Part shown: in pieces, positions 25,315 to 34,705 of the stretch
How positions within the stretch are numbered: the first letter of the stretch is position 1
How the letters are laid out: every line of letters begins with the position of its first letter
DNA from: JAEINY01 sp942490535
Lineage (GTDB): Bacteria; Bacteroidota; Bacteroidia; Bacteroidales; Marinilabiliaceae
DNA: 64,000 nucleotides
Assembly (NCBI GenBank): GCA_942490535.1
Contig: CALNXQ010000005.1
Span: forward strand, 558,001 to 622,000
Reading direction: 5' to 3'
Made by a program: the position numbers and the translations under genes
The notes under the pieces: generated by a model
Told to the model about the DNA's origin: nothing
Databases searched by the model: none
Seen by the model: the letters and a program-made list of their open reading frames with translations, nothing else

Positions 25315-26811
25315 ATGAGTAATAAAGTACATATTTTTGATACCACCTTAAGAGATGGTGAGCAGGTGCCCGGTTGCCAGTTAAATACTATTGAAAAAAT
25401 AGAAGTAGCCCGCCAGCTCGAGAAGCTCGGGGTCGATATCATCGAAGCCGGGTTCCCCATTTCCAGTCCCGGTGATTTCAACTCAGTGGTAGAGATCTCT
25501 AAAGCCGTTGAACGCCCTGTTATCTGTGCCCTGACACGCGCTGTTAAAAAAGATATTGAGGTGGCCGCCGATGCTTTGAAGCATGCCAAACGCGGACGCA
25601 TCCATACCGGAATTGGCACATCCTATTACCACATTAACTATAAATTGAAATCCAACCAGGATGAAATTATAAAGCGCGCCGTTGAAGCCGTAAAATATGC
25701 CCGACGCTTTGTGGACGATGTGGAATTCTACGCCGAAGATGCCGGTCGCACGGAAAATGAATACCTGGCCCGTGTGGTGGAAGCGGTAATCAAAGCCGGA
25801 GCCACCGTTATTAATATCCCGGACACAACAGGCTATTGCCTGCCTGCCGAGTACGGCGAGAAAATTGCTTACCTCGTGAATAATGTGCCCAATGTGGATA
25901 AAGCCATTTTATCAACACACTGTCACAACGATTTGGGCATGGCCACAGCAAATACTTTAGCGGGTATTTCAAACGGCGCCCGTCAGGTAGAAGTCACCAT
26001 CAATGGCTTGGGCGAACGCGCCGGTAATACCTCTTTGGAAGAAGTGGTAATGGCCATTCAGTGCCATAAAGACTTGGATTTCGAAACGGGCATTGATTCC
26101 ACACAGATCATGAAAACCAGTCGATTGGTTTCCACATTGATGCGCATGCCGGTACAGGCTAATAAAGCGATTGTGGGTCGTAACGCCTTTTCGCACTCAT
26201 CCGGCATTCATCAGGATGGCGTGTTGAAAAACCGTGAGAATTACGAAATCATTGATCCGGCCTCAGTAGGCGTGAAGGAATCCAGCATTGTGCTGACCGC
26301 CAGAAGTGGTCGCGCCGCCCTGAAACACCGTTTACATGTATTGGGTTATTCTTTTGAAGGTCAAGAACTGGATGATGTCTATCAAAAATTCCTAAACCTG
26401 GCCGACAGTAAAAAAGATGTGGGTGATGAAGATCTGGAAGCCTTGGCCGGCACCGAACGGGCCAAGGAGGACCGGGCCATCAAATTGGAAACCCTTCAGG
26501 TCATTTGTGGTAGCACCACCGTTCCTACTGCTACTGTGGCAGTGAGTTTCGATGGTGATGTATTTACTGAAACAGCCTCTGGCAATGGTCCCATCGATGC
26601 CGCCTTTACCGCAGTTAAAAACCTGGTAAAACGAAAAGTACATCTGGAGGAATTCCTGATTCAAGCCATCACCCGTGGTAGCGATGATCTGGGTAAGGTG
26701 CATGTGCAGCTGGAACACAAAGGACAAACCTACTATGGCTTCGCGGCCAATGTGGACATCATCACCGCCTCAGTGGAAGCCTTTCTGGATGCCATCTCGA
26801 AAATAGGTTAG
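25315..26811 (+). CDS. leuA: 2-isopropylmalate synthase
   Basis: LeuA condenses acetyl-CoA with 2-ketoisovalerate, the first committed step to leucine. The 498-residue protein has the DRE-TIM barrel motif DTTLRDGEQ (9-17), the metal-binding HCH (H202, H204) in STHCHNDLGMATANT, NGLGERAGNTSLEEVVMA, and a C-terminal regulatory domain for leucine feedback. Length is normal for bacterial LeuA with the regulatory domain. It is flanked by ilvC and leuC in the same direction. Confidence 0.95.
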   Translation: MSNKVHIFDTTLRDGEQVPGCQLNTIEKIEVARQLEKLGVDIIEAGFPISSPGDFNSVVEISKAVERPVICALTRAVKKDIEVAADALKHAKRGRIHTGIGTSYYHINYKLKSNQDEIIKRAVEAVKYARRFVDDVEFYAEDAGRTENEYLARVVEAVIKAGATVINIPDTTGYCLPAEYGEKIAYLVNNVPNVDKAILSTHCHNDLGMATANTLAGISNGARQVEVTINGLGERAGNTSLEEVVMAIQCHKDLDFETGIDSTQIMKTSRLVSTLMRMPVQANKAIVGRNAFSHSSGIHQDGVLKNRENYEIIDPASVGVKESSIVLTARSGRAALKHRLHVLGYSFEGQELDDVYQKFLNLADSKKDVGDEDLEALAGTERAKEDRAIKLETLQVICGSTTVPTATVAVSFDGDVFTETASGNGPIDAAFTAVKNLVKRKVHLEEFLIQAITRGSDDLGKVHVQLEHKGQTYYGFAANVDIITASVEAFLDAISKIG

Positions 26812-26875
26812 TTAATTATTAATGGTTAATACTGAAATATTAGTCATTTATACTTAAACATTAAAAACTAAGCAA

Positions 26876-28276
26876 TTGACTGGAACAACATTATTTGATA
26901 AGATATGGGACAGCCACGTGGTATCATCCATTGAAGATGGGCCCAATGTCCTTTACATCGACCGTCATTTCATCCATGAAGTAACGAGTCCACAAGCCTT
27001 TAATGGCTTAAAAGAAAGAGGCGCCAAAGTGGCCCGTCCGGATCAGGTTATCGCCACACCTGATCATAACATCCCAACCATTGACCAACACCTGACCATT
27101 CACGATGAGTTGTCGCGCCACCAGGTAGAGACCCTTAAGAAGAATTGTGAAGAAAATGGCATTACCATGTATGGCTTAAATCATCCTTACAATGGTATTG
27201 TTCACGTGGTTGGTCCTGAATTAGGCATCACACAACCCGGTATGACCATTGTGTGTGGAGATAGCCATACCTCTACACACGGTGCCTTTGGCAGCATCGC
27301 TTTTGGTATTGGCACCAGCGAAGTGGAGATGACATTGGCCACCCAGTGCATCATGCAGCCCAAACCGAAAAGCATGCGCATTAACATTGAAGGCGATTTG
27401 GGCAAAGGCGTAACTTCAAAGGACATCATCCTATATATTATCGCCAAGATTTCAACAGGTGGTGGAACAGGTTACTTTGTGGAATTTGCCGGTTCAGCCA
27501 TTCGCAGCCTTTCCATGGAAGCCCGCATGACGGTGTGTAACATGAGCATTGAAATGGGAGCTCGTGGAGGGATGATTGCACCCGATGAAGTAACATTTGA
27601 ATACATCAAAGGACGTGAACAGGCCCCCAAAGGAGAACAATGGGACAAGGCTGTGGCATACTGGAAATCCTTATGCACCGAAGCGGATGCCCAATTCGAT
27701 AAAGAGTTGCACTTTGATGCCGCCAATATTGAGCCCATGATCACTTATGGGACCAATCCCGGGATGGGGACCAAAGTATGTGGATCTATCCCTACTCTGG
27801 CCGACATCGACGCCAGCTCACAAACCACCTTCCGCAAATCAATGGATTACATGGGATTTGAGCCCGGTGATATATTGGAAGGAAAGCCGGTGGACTATGT
27901 CTTTGTAGGAAGTTGTACCAATGGCCGCATTGAAGATTTAAGAGCTTTTGCCGAAGCGGTAAAAGGCAAGCAGAAAGCTGATAACATCACCGCCTGGATT
28001 GTACCCGGAAGTAAGCAAGTGGAGAAACAAGCCATCGCCGAAGGATTGAAAGAAGCATTGGAAGCAGCAGGATTTGAACTGCGTCAGCCGGGATGTTCAG
28101 CTTGCTTAGCCATGAACGATGATAAAATTCCGGAAGGCAAATACGCGGTTTCCACTTCCAACCGGAATTTTGAAGGTCGACAAGGTCCTGGTTCCCGCAC
28201 GCTATTGGCCAGTCCATTAACGGCGGCTGCGGCAGCCATCACCGGTGTCATCACCGATCCCCGGTCTATCAATTAA
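26876..28276 (+). CDS. leuC: 3-isopropylmalate dehydratase large subunit
   Basis: With LeuD, it isomerises 2- to 3-isopropylmalate using a [4Fe-4S] cluster. The 466-residue protein has the aconitase-family cluster cysteines C347 (GSCTNGRIEDLR), C407 and C410 (CSACLAMN), plus GDSHTSTHGAFG. The start must be TTG at 26876: the frame is closed by a stop 21 nt upstream and the first internal ATG lies well inside the conserved domain. A TTG start may lower translation relative to neighbours. Confidence 0.95.
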   Translation: MTGTTLFDKIWDSHVVSSIEDGPNVLYIDRHFIHEVTSPQAFNGLKERGAKVARPDQVIATPDHNIPTIDQHLTIHDELSRHQVETLKKNCEENGITMYGLNHPYNGIVHVVGPELGITQPGMTIVCGDSHTSTHGAFGSIAFGIGTSEVEMTLATQCIMQPKPKSMRINIEGDLGKGVTSKDIILYIIAKISTGGGTGYFVEFAGSAIRSLSMEARMTVCNMSIEMGARGGMIAPDEVTFEYIKGREQAPKGEQWDKAVAYWKSLCTEADAQFDKELHFDAANIEPMITYGTNPGMGTKVCGSIPTLADIDASSQTTFRKSMDYMGFEPGDILEGKPVDYVFVGSCTNGRIEDLRAFAEAVKGKQKADNITAWIVPGSKQVEKQAIAEGLKEALEAAGFELRQPGCSACLAMNDDKIPEGKYAVSTSNRNFEGRQGPGSRTLLASPLTAAAAAITGVITDPRSIN

Positions 28277-28295
28277 TTAAAAAAGGAACAAAGAT

Positions 28296-28898
28296 ATGTC
28301 TATAGATAAATTTGTAACCCTGAATTCAACGGTGGTGCCTTTACCCATAGAAAATGTGGATACGGATCAGATCATCCCCGCACGTTTCTTAAAAGCCACC
28401 ACCAAAGAAGGTTTCGGTGATAATCTGTTTTTTGATTGGCGCTATGATAAAGCAGGCCAACCCAAAGCGGACTTTGTGTTGAATAACCCAAACTATTCGG
28501 GTCAGATCATTGTAGCCGGTAAGAACTTTGGCAGCGGTTCCAGTCGCGAACATGCTGCCTGGGCCATCGCCGGATATGGTTTTAAAGCCGTAGTATCTAG
28601 TTTTTTTGCCGACATCTTCAGAGGCAATTCATTAAATAACGGCGTTCTACCGGTGCAGGTCTCGGATGCCTTTCTGGCCAAAATATTCAGTGCCGTGGAA
28701 GCAGATGCCAACACTCAGGTAACCATCGATCTGGAAAATCAAACCATCACCATTGTGCCTACCGGAGAATCGGAGTGCTTTGAAATCAACTCCTATAAAA
28801 AGAGTTGTTTGATCAACGGATATGATGACATCGATTATTTAATCAGTCTGAAAGATAAAATTGAAGCCTGGGAAAAACAGGCTGTACGATTTTCATAA
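28296..28898 (+). CDS. leuD: 3-isopropylmalate dehydratase small subunit
   Basis: The 200-residue swivel-domain partner of LeuC. Diagnostic motifs are NVDTDQIIPARFLK near the N-terminus, GKNFGSGSSREHAAWAIAGYGFKAVVS and SFFADIFRGNSLNNG. Length is normal. It begins 19 nt after leuC, as expected for subunits made together. Confidence 0.95.
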   Translation: MSIDKFVTLNSTVVPLPIENVDTDQIIPARFLKATTKEGFGDNLFFDWRYDKAGQPKADFVLNNPNYSGQIIVAGKNFGSGSSREHAAWAIAGYGFKAVVSSFFADIFRGNSLNNGVLPVQVSDAFLAKIFSAVEADANTQVTIDLENQTITIVPTGESECFEINSYKKSCLINGYDDIDYLISLKDKIEAWEKQAVRFS

Positions 28899-28934
28899 CC
28901 TCCTAAATTGTGATTTTTCCTTTATGCCAAAAAG

Positions 28935-28962
28935 CCGTTAGCCTCTTTGCCAGGGCTAACGG
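28935..28962 (+). terminator. Hairpin downstream of leuD
   Basis: Nine-bp stem CCGTTAGCC/GGCTAACGG with a ten-nt loop, 36 nt after leuD; no clear T-tract follows. The rest of the 213-bp gap up to the next gene is purine-rich. May mark an intercistronic processing site. Confidence 0.4.
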
Positions 28963-29111
28963 TGGCCGGGCAATTCAAAACAAAGCGAAAGAAAAATGTG
29001 AAAGGGAGATGAACACAAAGTAACAGGCAAAAGGTAAAAGTAAACGGCTTGGCACTTCACCATGCGAGCCCTGCTTATTAAGCTCACTGGAAAGAAAAGA
29101 AAGAAAAGAGC

Positions 29112-30641
29112 ATGAAAGTTGAACTCATGGATACCACTTTGCGTGATGGCGAACAGACTACCGGCGTTTCATTTAATGAATCGGAGAAACTGGCCATCGC
29201 TCATATTTTACTCGAAGAGGTAAAGGTTGACCGCATTGAGGTAGCCTCAGCACGTGTGTCGGATGGCGAATTCAAAGCGGTTAAAAAGATCACAGAATGG
29301 GCCGCCAGGAAAGGTTTCCTGCACAAAGTCGAAGTACTTGGTTTTGTGGATGGCACCACTTCATTGGAATGGATTAAGGAGGCCGGAGCTTGCGTCATTA
29401 ACCTGCTTACCAAAGGATCACTCAAACATGTAAAAGGACAACTGCGCAAAACGCCGCAGGAGCATGTAAATGACATCAAGGCCACCATTCAATCGGCCAT
29501 AGAGATGGGCATTGAAGTCAATATCTATCTGGAAGATTGGTCCAATGGCATGATTGATTCGCCCGACTATGTGTTCTTTCTGGTTGACAACTTACGTGAT
29601 CAAGCGATCAAACGCTTCATGTTGCCCGATACCCTGGGCATCTTGAATCCTGATCAGGTGAAAGAATTCTGCTCCACCATGGTGGACCGGTACCCGGAGC
29701 TTCATTTTGATTTCCATGCGCATAACGATTATGATTTTGCAGTCGCCAATGTGCATGCGGCAGCTAAAACGGGTATCAAAGGCATTCACACCACGGTGAA
29801 CGGACTGGGTGAACGCGCCGGCAATGCGCCCCTGGCCAGTGTCATTGGCATTTTACATGATCACTTGAAAATGGAGACCAATCTGGATGAATCCAAACTC
29901 AACCGCATCAGCAATATGGTGGAGAGCTTTTCGGGTATTCGCATTCCCACCAACAAGCCCTTAACCGGGGACCATGTCTTCACCCAATGCAGTGGTGTAC
30001 ACGCCGATGGCGACAACAAAAACAACCTTTATTTCAATAAGCTCATGCCCGAACGCTTTGGCCGGGTGCGTGAATATGCCCTGGGTAAAACGTCGGGCAA
30101 AGCCAATATCCTTAAAAACCTGGAGGAATTGGGCATTGAATTGACCCCCGCTGAGATGCGAAAAGTTACCAAACGGGTGATTGAATTGGGTGATAAAAAA
30201 GAATCGGTGACCAAAGTAGACTTGCCCTATATCATCTCCGATGTGCTCAAGAGTTCAGCCATCACCGAAAAAATTAAACTCAAGAACTACAGCCTGTCAT
30301 TGACACAGGGCTTAAAACCGGTAGCTACGTTAAGTTTGCGGATAAACAAGGAAGTCTATCAGCAAACAGCGGTGGGCGATGGTCAGTACGATGCCTTTAT
30401 GAAAGCGATCTGGCGCATCTACGACCAACTGAACAAACCCCACCCCACCCTGACCGATTATTACGTGACCATTCCACCGGGGGGAAAAACAGACGCTCTG
30501 GTTGAGGCCGTAATCACCTGGAAATACAAAGGAAAAGAGTTTAAAACAAGAGGGCTGGATGCCGACCAAACCGAAGCCGCCATTAAAGGAACGGTTAAAA
30601 TGCTCAACCTCATCGAAAACGGTATTAATGTAAGTGCTTAG
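29112..30641 (+). CDS. LeuA-family acyltransferase: probable (R)-citramalate synthase (CimA-like) or second isopropylmalate synthase
   Basis: A 509-residue DRE-TIM barrel enzyme with MDTTLRDGEQTTGVSF (about 6-21), metal ligands H202 and H204 (FHAHNDYDF), NGLGERAGNAPLASV and a C-terminal LeuA dimer/regulatory domain. It is clearly divergent from the leuA five genes earlier. In Bacteroidota such second copies within leu clusters are often citramalate synthases, which make 2-ketobutyrate from pyruvate and acetyl-CoA for isoleucine. A second 2-isopropylmalate synthase or a homocitrate-type activity cannot be excluded from sequence alone. Confidence 0.8.
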   Translation: MKVELMDTTLRDGEQTTGVSFNESEKLAIAHILLEEVKVDRIEVASARVSDGEFKAVKKITEWAARKGFLHKVEVLGFVDGTTSLEWIKEAGACVINLLTKGSLKHVKGQLRKTPQEHVNDIKATIQSAIEMGIEVNIYLEDWSNGMIDSPDYVFFLVDNLRDQAIKRFMLPDTLGILNPDQVKEFCSTMVDRYPELHFDFHAHNDYDFAVANVHAAAKTGIKGIHTTVNGLGERAGNAPLASVIGILHDHLKMETNLDESKLNRISNMVESFSGIRIPTNKPLTGDHVFTQCSGVHADGDNKNNLYFNKLMPERFGRVREYALGKTSGKANILKNLEELGIELTPAEMRKVTKRVIELGDKKESVTKVDLPYIISDVLKSSAITEKIKLKNYSLSLTQGLKPVATLSLRINKEVYQQTAVGDGQYDAFMKAIWRIYDQLNKPHPTLTDYYVTIPPGGKTDALVEAVITWKYKGKEFKTRGLDADQTEAAIKGTVKMLNLIENGINVSA

Positions 30642-30718
30642 TAGATGCGGCACAGGGCCTGATAAACCAAGCACAAGGCACGTTCATAATAAGTAAGAAA
30701 TAGTTAAAAGCATAAAAT

Positions 30719-31789
30719 ATGAAACTGAATATTGCAGTATTACCCGGTGATGGCATCGGACCGGAAATAGTAGACCAGGCACAAAAAGTAATGAACGCGG
30801 TTTGCGCCAAGTTTAATCATGAGGTGGTTTATACCAATGCCTTGGTGGGTGCCATTGCCATTGACCAGACCGGTGATCCCTATCCGGAAGCTACGCACGA
30901 CATCTGTATGCAGTCCGACGCTGTTCTATTTGGGGCCATTGGCGATCCTAAATTTGACAACGATCCCAAAGCCAAAGTGCGGCCTGAGCAAGGATTATTG
31001 CGCATGCGTCAGAAACTGGGATTATATGCCAACTTACGTCCGGTGACCACCTTTAAATCGCTGGCTCATAAATCACCATTGAAAACCGAGTTAGTGGATG
31101 GTGCTGATTTTATGTGTATCCGCGAACTAACCGGAGGCATCTATTTTGGTCGTCCGCAAGGCCGGTCCGAAGATGGCAATACCGCTTACGACAGTTGTGT
31201 GTATACCCGTGAAGAGATTGAACGCATCTGCCGCCTGGCCTTTGAATATGCCGGTAAGCGCCGCAAGAAACTAACCATCGTGGATAAAGCCAATGTATTG
31301 GCCACCTCGCGCTTATGGCGTGAAACAGCCCAGGCGCTGGAACCTGAATACGCTGACATCGAAGTGGAATACATGTTTGTGGATAATGCAGCCATGCAAT
31401 TAATTCAAGGCCCCAAGCGCTTTGATGTAATGGTGACCGAGAACATGTTTGGGGATATCCTGACGGATGAAGCCAGCGTCATTACCGGGTCATTGGGACT
31501 CTTGCCATCGGCTTCCATTGGTGTGCACACCTCTGTATTCGAACCCATTCACGGATCCTATCCGCAAGCCGCCGGTAAAAATATTGCCAATCCCCTGGCT
31601 ACCGTCCTTTCGGCCGCCATGTTATTCGAATATGCCTTTGATTTGAAGGCTGAAGGTGCTGTCATTCGCCAAGCGGTTGAGAAATCCATCGAAGCACACA
31701 TCGTCACAGAAGATTTAGCCGAAGGCGGCAAGGCCTACTCCACTTCAGAGGTGGGCGACTGGATTGTAAACTACATTCGGGAAAATTAA
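30719..31789 (+). CDS. leuB: 3-isopropylmalate dehydrogenase
   Basis: LeuB oxidises and decarboxylates 3-isopropylmalate with NAD+ to the leucine keto acid. The 356-residue protein has LPGDGIGPEIVDQA at the N-terminus, RELTGGIYFG, the catalytic Tyr/Lys region, TENMFGDILTDEASVITGSLGLLPSA and FEPIHGSYPQAAGKNIANP, all typical of the isopropylmalate/isocitrate dehydrogenase family, LeuB branch. If the preceding gene is a citramalate synthase, LeuBCD would also serve that branch. Confidence 0.95.
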   Translation: MKLNIAVLPGDGIGPEIVDQAQKVMNAVCAKFNHEVVYTNALVGAIAIDQTGDPYPEATHDICMQSDAVLFGAIGDPKFDNDPKAKVRPEQGLLRMRQKLGLYANLRPVTTFKSLAHKSPLKTELVDGADFMCIRELTGGIYFGRPQGRSEDGNTAYDSCVYTREEIERICRLAFEYAGKRRKKLTIVDKANVLATSRLWRETAQALEPEYADIEVEYMFVDNAAMQLIQGPKRFDVMVTENMFGDILTDEASVITGSLGLLPSASIGVHTSVFEPIHGSYPQAAGKNIANPLATVLSAAMLFEYAFDLKAEGAVIRQAVEKSIEAHIVTEDLAEGGKAYSTSEVGDWIVNYIREN

Positions 31790-31873
31790 CGGAAAGACCA
31801 TTAGAAGATATCATTGAGTCGGAAAGGTCCGGGAGGGAAGGAACGCACGCCTTTTCTTCCGGCTTTTCATAAA

Positions 31874-33187
31874 ATGCCCAACAACGAACAATCAACAACC
31901 ATGAAAACGGAAACCACCACCGGCGAAAGTGACACCAGTTGCTACTATCCCACAATCAAAGACATTGTCCGCGCCAAACAAACACTCAATAGCGTGCTCG
32001 AATCAACTCCCCTGATGCGAAACCGCAATCTGAGCGAAACATTTGGCGCCAACATCTATCTGAAACGAGAAGACCTGCAGCAGGTACGTTCCTATAAAAT
32101 ACGAGGAGCCTACAACAAAATAAAAAGCCTTACCGAAGCCCAGTGCCAGCAAGGCATTGTGTGTGCCAGTGCCGGTAACCACGCCCAGGGGGTGGCCTAC
32201 TCCTGTCAGAAACTGGGAATTCAGGGCATCATTTACATGCCCAGCACCACGCCCCGCCAAAAAGTAAAGCAAGTGAAGATGTTTGGTGGTGAGTGGGTAG
32301 AAGTCAAACTCACCGGAGACACCTTTGATGATGCCTACGCAGCAGCCATGGAAGAATGCACAAAAGCCTGCAAAACCTTCATTCATCCCTTCGACGACCC
32401 CAAAGTCATTGAAGGACAAGCCACCGTGGGACTCGAAATATTTGAACAAGCCAATGGTCCCATCGACTATATTTTTGCACCCATTGGCGGTGGAGGTTTA
32501 ATTTCCGGTTTAGGCAGCTACTATAAACAGATGAGTCCGCACACGAAAATTATTGGCGTGGAGCCTGCAGGGGCACCCGCCATGAAAACGGCTTTGGAGC
32601 AAGGTCATGTAGTGGAACTTCAGGAGATCGATAAGTTTGTGGATGGGGCTGCCGTGCAACGGGTGGGCGACATGACTTTTAATATCTGTCAAAAAGTAAT
32701 TGATGACTTAGTATTAGTACCGGAAGGAAAAATATGCACCAAAATATTAGAGCTTTATAACTACGATGCCATTGTGGTTGAACCGGCAGGAGCGCTGAGT
32801 ATTGCCGCCCTGGATTATTATGCCGATGCCATCAAAGGCAAAAATGTGGTCTGTATCCTCAGCGGCAGTAATAACGACATCACCCGCACCGAAGAAATCA
32901 AGGAACGGTCGCTTTTGTTTGAGGGTTTAAAGCATTATTTCATCGTTCGCTTTCCGCAGCGCGCCGGCGCTTTACGCGATTTTGTAGACCGGGTGCTGGG
33001 ACCCGATGATGACATCACCCATTTTGAGTACCGGAAGAAAACCAGCCGGGAAAAAGGACCGGCGCTCATTGGTATTGAACTGCAAGATCCCAAGGATTTT
33101 GAGGGCCTGTTGCAACGGATGAATGAAAATGGCTTTGTCACCGAATACCTCAATGAGCAACCGGACTTGTTTCAGTATTTGATTTGA
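31874..33187 (+). CDS. ilvA: Threonine dehydratase (biosynthetic)
   Basis: IlvA is the PLP enzyme that converts threonine to 2-ketobutyrate for isoleucine. The product (437 residues from ATG 31874; ATG 31901 is an alternative) has the PLP lysine in SYKIRGAY (K75), ASAGNHAQGVAYSC, the glycine-rich phosphate loop GGGGL, and a single C-terminal ACT-like domain (about 355-437), shorter than the double domain of enteric IlvA. An upstream in-frame TTG at 31814 would add a Lys/Pro-rich leader and is unlikely. Last gene of the operon. Confidence 0.93.
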   Translation: MPNNEQSTTMKTETTTGESDTSCYYPTIKDIVRAKQTLNSVLESTPLMRNRNLSETFGANIYLKREDLQQVRSYKIRGAYNKIKSLTEAQCQQGIVCASAGNHAQGVAYSCQKLGIQGIIYMPSTTPRQKVKQVKMFGGEWVEVKLTGDTFDDAYAAAMEECTKACKTFIHPFDDPKVIEGQATVGLEIFEQANGPIDYIFAPIGGGGLISGLGSYYKQMSPHTKIIGVEPAGAPAMKTALEQGHVVELQEIDKFVDGAAVQRVGDMTFNICQKVIDDLVLVPEGKICTKILELYNYDAIVVEPAGALSIAALDYYADAIKGKNVVCILSGSNNDITRTEEIKERSLLFEGLKHYFIVRFPQRAGALRDFVDRVLGPDDDITHFEYRKKTSREKGPALIGIELQDPKDFEGLLQRMNENGFVTEYLNEQPDLFQYLI

Positions 33188-33197
33188 AAAATGCATA

Positions 33198-33226
33198 ATC
33201 CTTAAGGTTTCCAAAACCTTAAGGAT
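33198..33226 (+). terminator. Hairpin ending the ilv-leu operon
   Basis: A perfect 13-bp stem (ATCCTTAAGGTTT with AAACCTTAAGGAT) and three-nt loop start 11 nt after the ilvA stop. No T-tract follows, so termination efficiency is uncertain, but position and strength suggest the operon's 3' end. Confidence 0.6.
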
Positions 33227-33279
33227 ATGAACCACATCAGGCGAAGGTCTGAGATAAATCTTAAGAATCCAGGGTAAAG

Positions 33280-33405
33280 TCAACACACAGGAGAGCGGTC
33301 GCTCAACAGAGTGGAGACTGCCCGTTCAACACACAGGAGAACGGTCGGTCAACAGGGAGGAGACTGCCCGTTCAACAGTAAGGAGAGCGGTCAGTCAACA
33401 GCCAC
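33280..33405. repeat. Alternating 23-nt tandem repeat (A-B-A-B-A)
   Basis: Five 23-nt units, each beginning TCAACA, follow one another at 33280, 33303, 33326, 33349 and 33372, with a truncated sixth start at 33395. Odd units contain GGAGA(G/A)CGGTC; even units contain GGAGACTGCCCGT. The array is thus a 46-nt dimer repeated 2.5 times. It lies between the 3' ends of ilvA and the convergent SpmAB gene. Confidence 0.85.
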
Positions 33406-33457
33406 AATGGGGTGAAGGTAAAACACCTTTACGCCTGTTCATCCACCAATGATGTCA

Positions 33458-34690
33458 TTACTTAAAAAACAGGTAAGCCAGTAAAATAGAAGCCACAATA
33501 CCCGCAAAATCAGCAATCAAGCCACAACCCACGGCATGACGGGTGCGTTTGATGCCCACTGATCCAAAGTAGACGGCCAGAATGTAAAAAGTTGTATCGG
33601 TAGCCCCCTGAACGGTGCTGGCCACGCGGCCCACAAAGGAGTCCACACCATAGGTTTGCATGGCATCAATCATCATCCCCCGGGCGCCGCTTCCGCTAAG
33701 GGGCTTCATTAAAGCAGTGGGTAAGGCTTCCACGAATTGGGTATCCAAACCCAATGACACAAACACGAACCGAATGCCATCAATGAGAAAATTCATACTC
33801 CCCGATTCCCGAAAAACACCAATGGCGACTAAAATGGCCACCAGAAACGGAATAATCTTGATGGCAATCTGAAAGCCTTCCTTGGCTCCTTCAATAAACG
33901 CATCGTACACATTCACTTTTTTGCGCAGGGCCATCAGGATAAAGACAATGATGATGGAGAAAAGAATAAGATTGGCCCCCACCAGGGAGACCACCCGAAT
34001 CTCTTCACGCGAGAGGGTGCTTAACCAATAAATCATCCCCCCAATAAACGCTGAAAAAGCCCCCAGGTAAGCCAGGATGACCCGATCCCACAGCTTTATG
34101 CCTTGCACCACAGCCACTGAGATGAGCCCCACCACGGTACTAAAATAGGTCGCCAACAAAATGGGCAGAAAGATATCGGCGGGGTTCGCGGCTCCCATCT
34201 CGGCGCGATACACCATGATGCTCACCGGTATGATGGTCAGGCCACTGGTGTTCAGGACCAGAAACATAATCTGGGCATTGGAAGCGGTCTCCTTATTGGG
34301 ATTGACGCTCTGCAGCTCCTTCATGGCTTTCAAGCCCATGGGAGTCGCCGCATTATCCAGCCCCAGCATATTCGCCGCAATGTTCATCATCATACTACCG
34401 TAGGCAGGATGGTTCTTGGGAAGCTCCGGAAATAACCTGGAAAAAAATGGTCCGATCAGGCGGGACATCAAATTGACCATCCCACCCTTTTCGCCAATGC
34501 GCATGATACCCAACCAAAGGGATAATACGCCGGTTAGATAAAGTGAAATCTCAAAGCCTGTTTTTGCATTGTCAAAGGTAGCCCCTATCATATTGGGGAA
34601 CACGTCCATATCGCCAAATACGATGAGACGAATGAGTCCCACCACAAAAGCAATCAGGAAAAATGCTATCCACAGGTAATTGAGGGCCAT
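33458..34690 (-). CDS. SpmA-SpmB fusion (nucleoside-recognition/Gate domain membrane protein)
   Basis: A 410-residue inner-membrane protein with two Gate-type modules: an SpmA-like N-terminal half (NMLGLDNAATPMGLKAMKEL, FLVLNTSGLTIIP) and an SpmB-like C-terminal half (KIIPFLVAILVAIGVFRESG, ALMKPLSGSGARGMMIDAM, STVQGATDTTFYILAVYFG). In spore formers the two are separate spore maturation proteins; in non-sporulating Bacteroidota they occur as one chain. The role here is unknown, possibly transport or membrane-stress related. Motif conservation suggests a functional protein. Confidence 0.85.
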   Translation of the reverse strand: MALNYLWIAFFLIAFVVGLIRLIVFGDMDVFPNMIGATFDNAKTGFEISLYLTGVLSLWLGIMRIGEKGGMVNLMSRLIGPFFSRLFPELPKNHPAYGSMMMNIAANMLGLDNAATPMGLKAMKELQSVNPNKETASNAQIMFLVLNTSGLTIIPVSIMVYRAEMGAANPADIFLPILLATYFSTVVGLISVAVVQGIKLWDRVILAYLGAFSAFIGGMIYWLSTLSREEIRVVSLVGANLILFSIIIVFILMALRKKVNVYDAFIEGAKEGFQIAIKIIPFLVAILVAIGVFRESGSMNFLIDGIRFVFVSLGLDTQFVEALPTALMKPLSGSGARGMMIDAMQTYGVDSFVGRVASTVQGATDTTFYILAVYFGSVGIKRTRHAVGCGLIADFAGIVASILLAYLFFK

Positions 34691-34705
34691 GCGCGCAAAA
34701 GGAGA

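Noticed and set aside
32003..32449. 148-codon minus-strand ORF inside ilvA
   Set aside because: Antisense shadow of a well-supported gene, low-complexity Phe/Gly-rich translation.
33280..33405. Tandem 23-nt units as a CRISPR array
   Set aside because: Units are directly adjacent with no unique spacers, alternate between two types, and no cas gene is present in the window.
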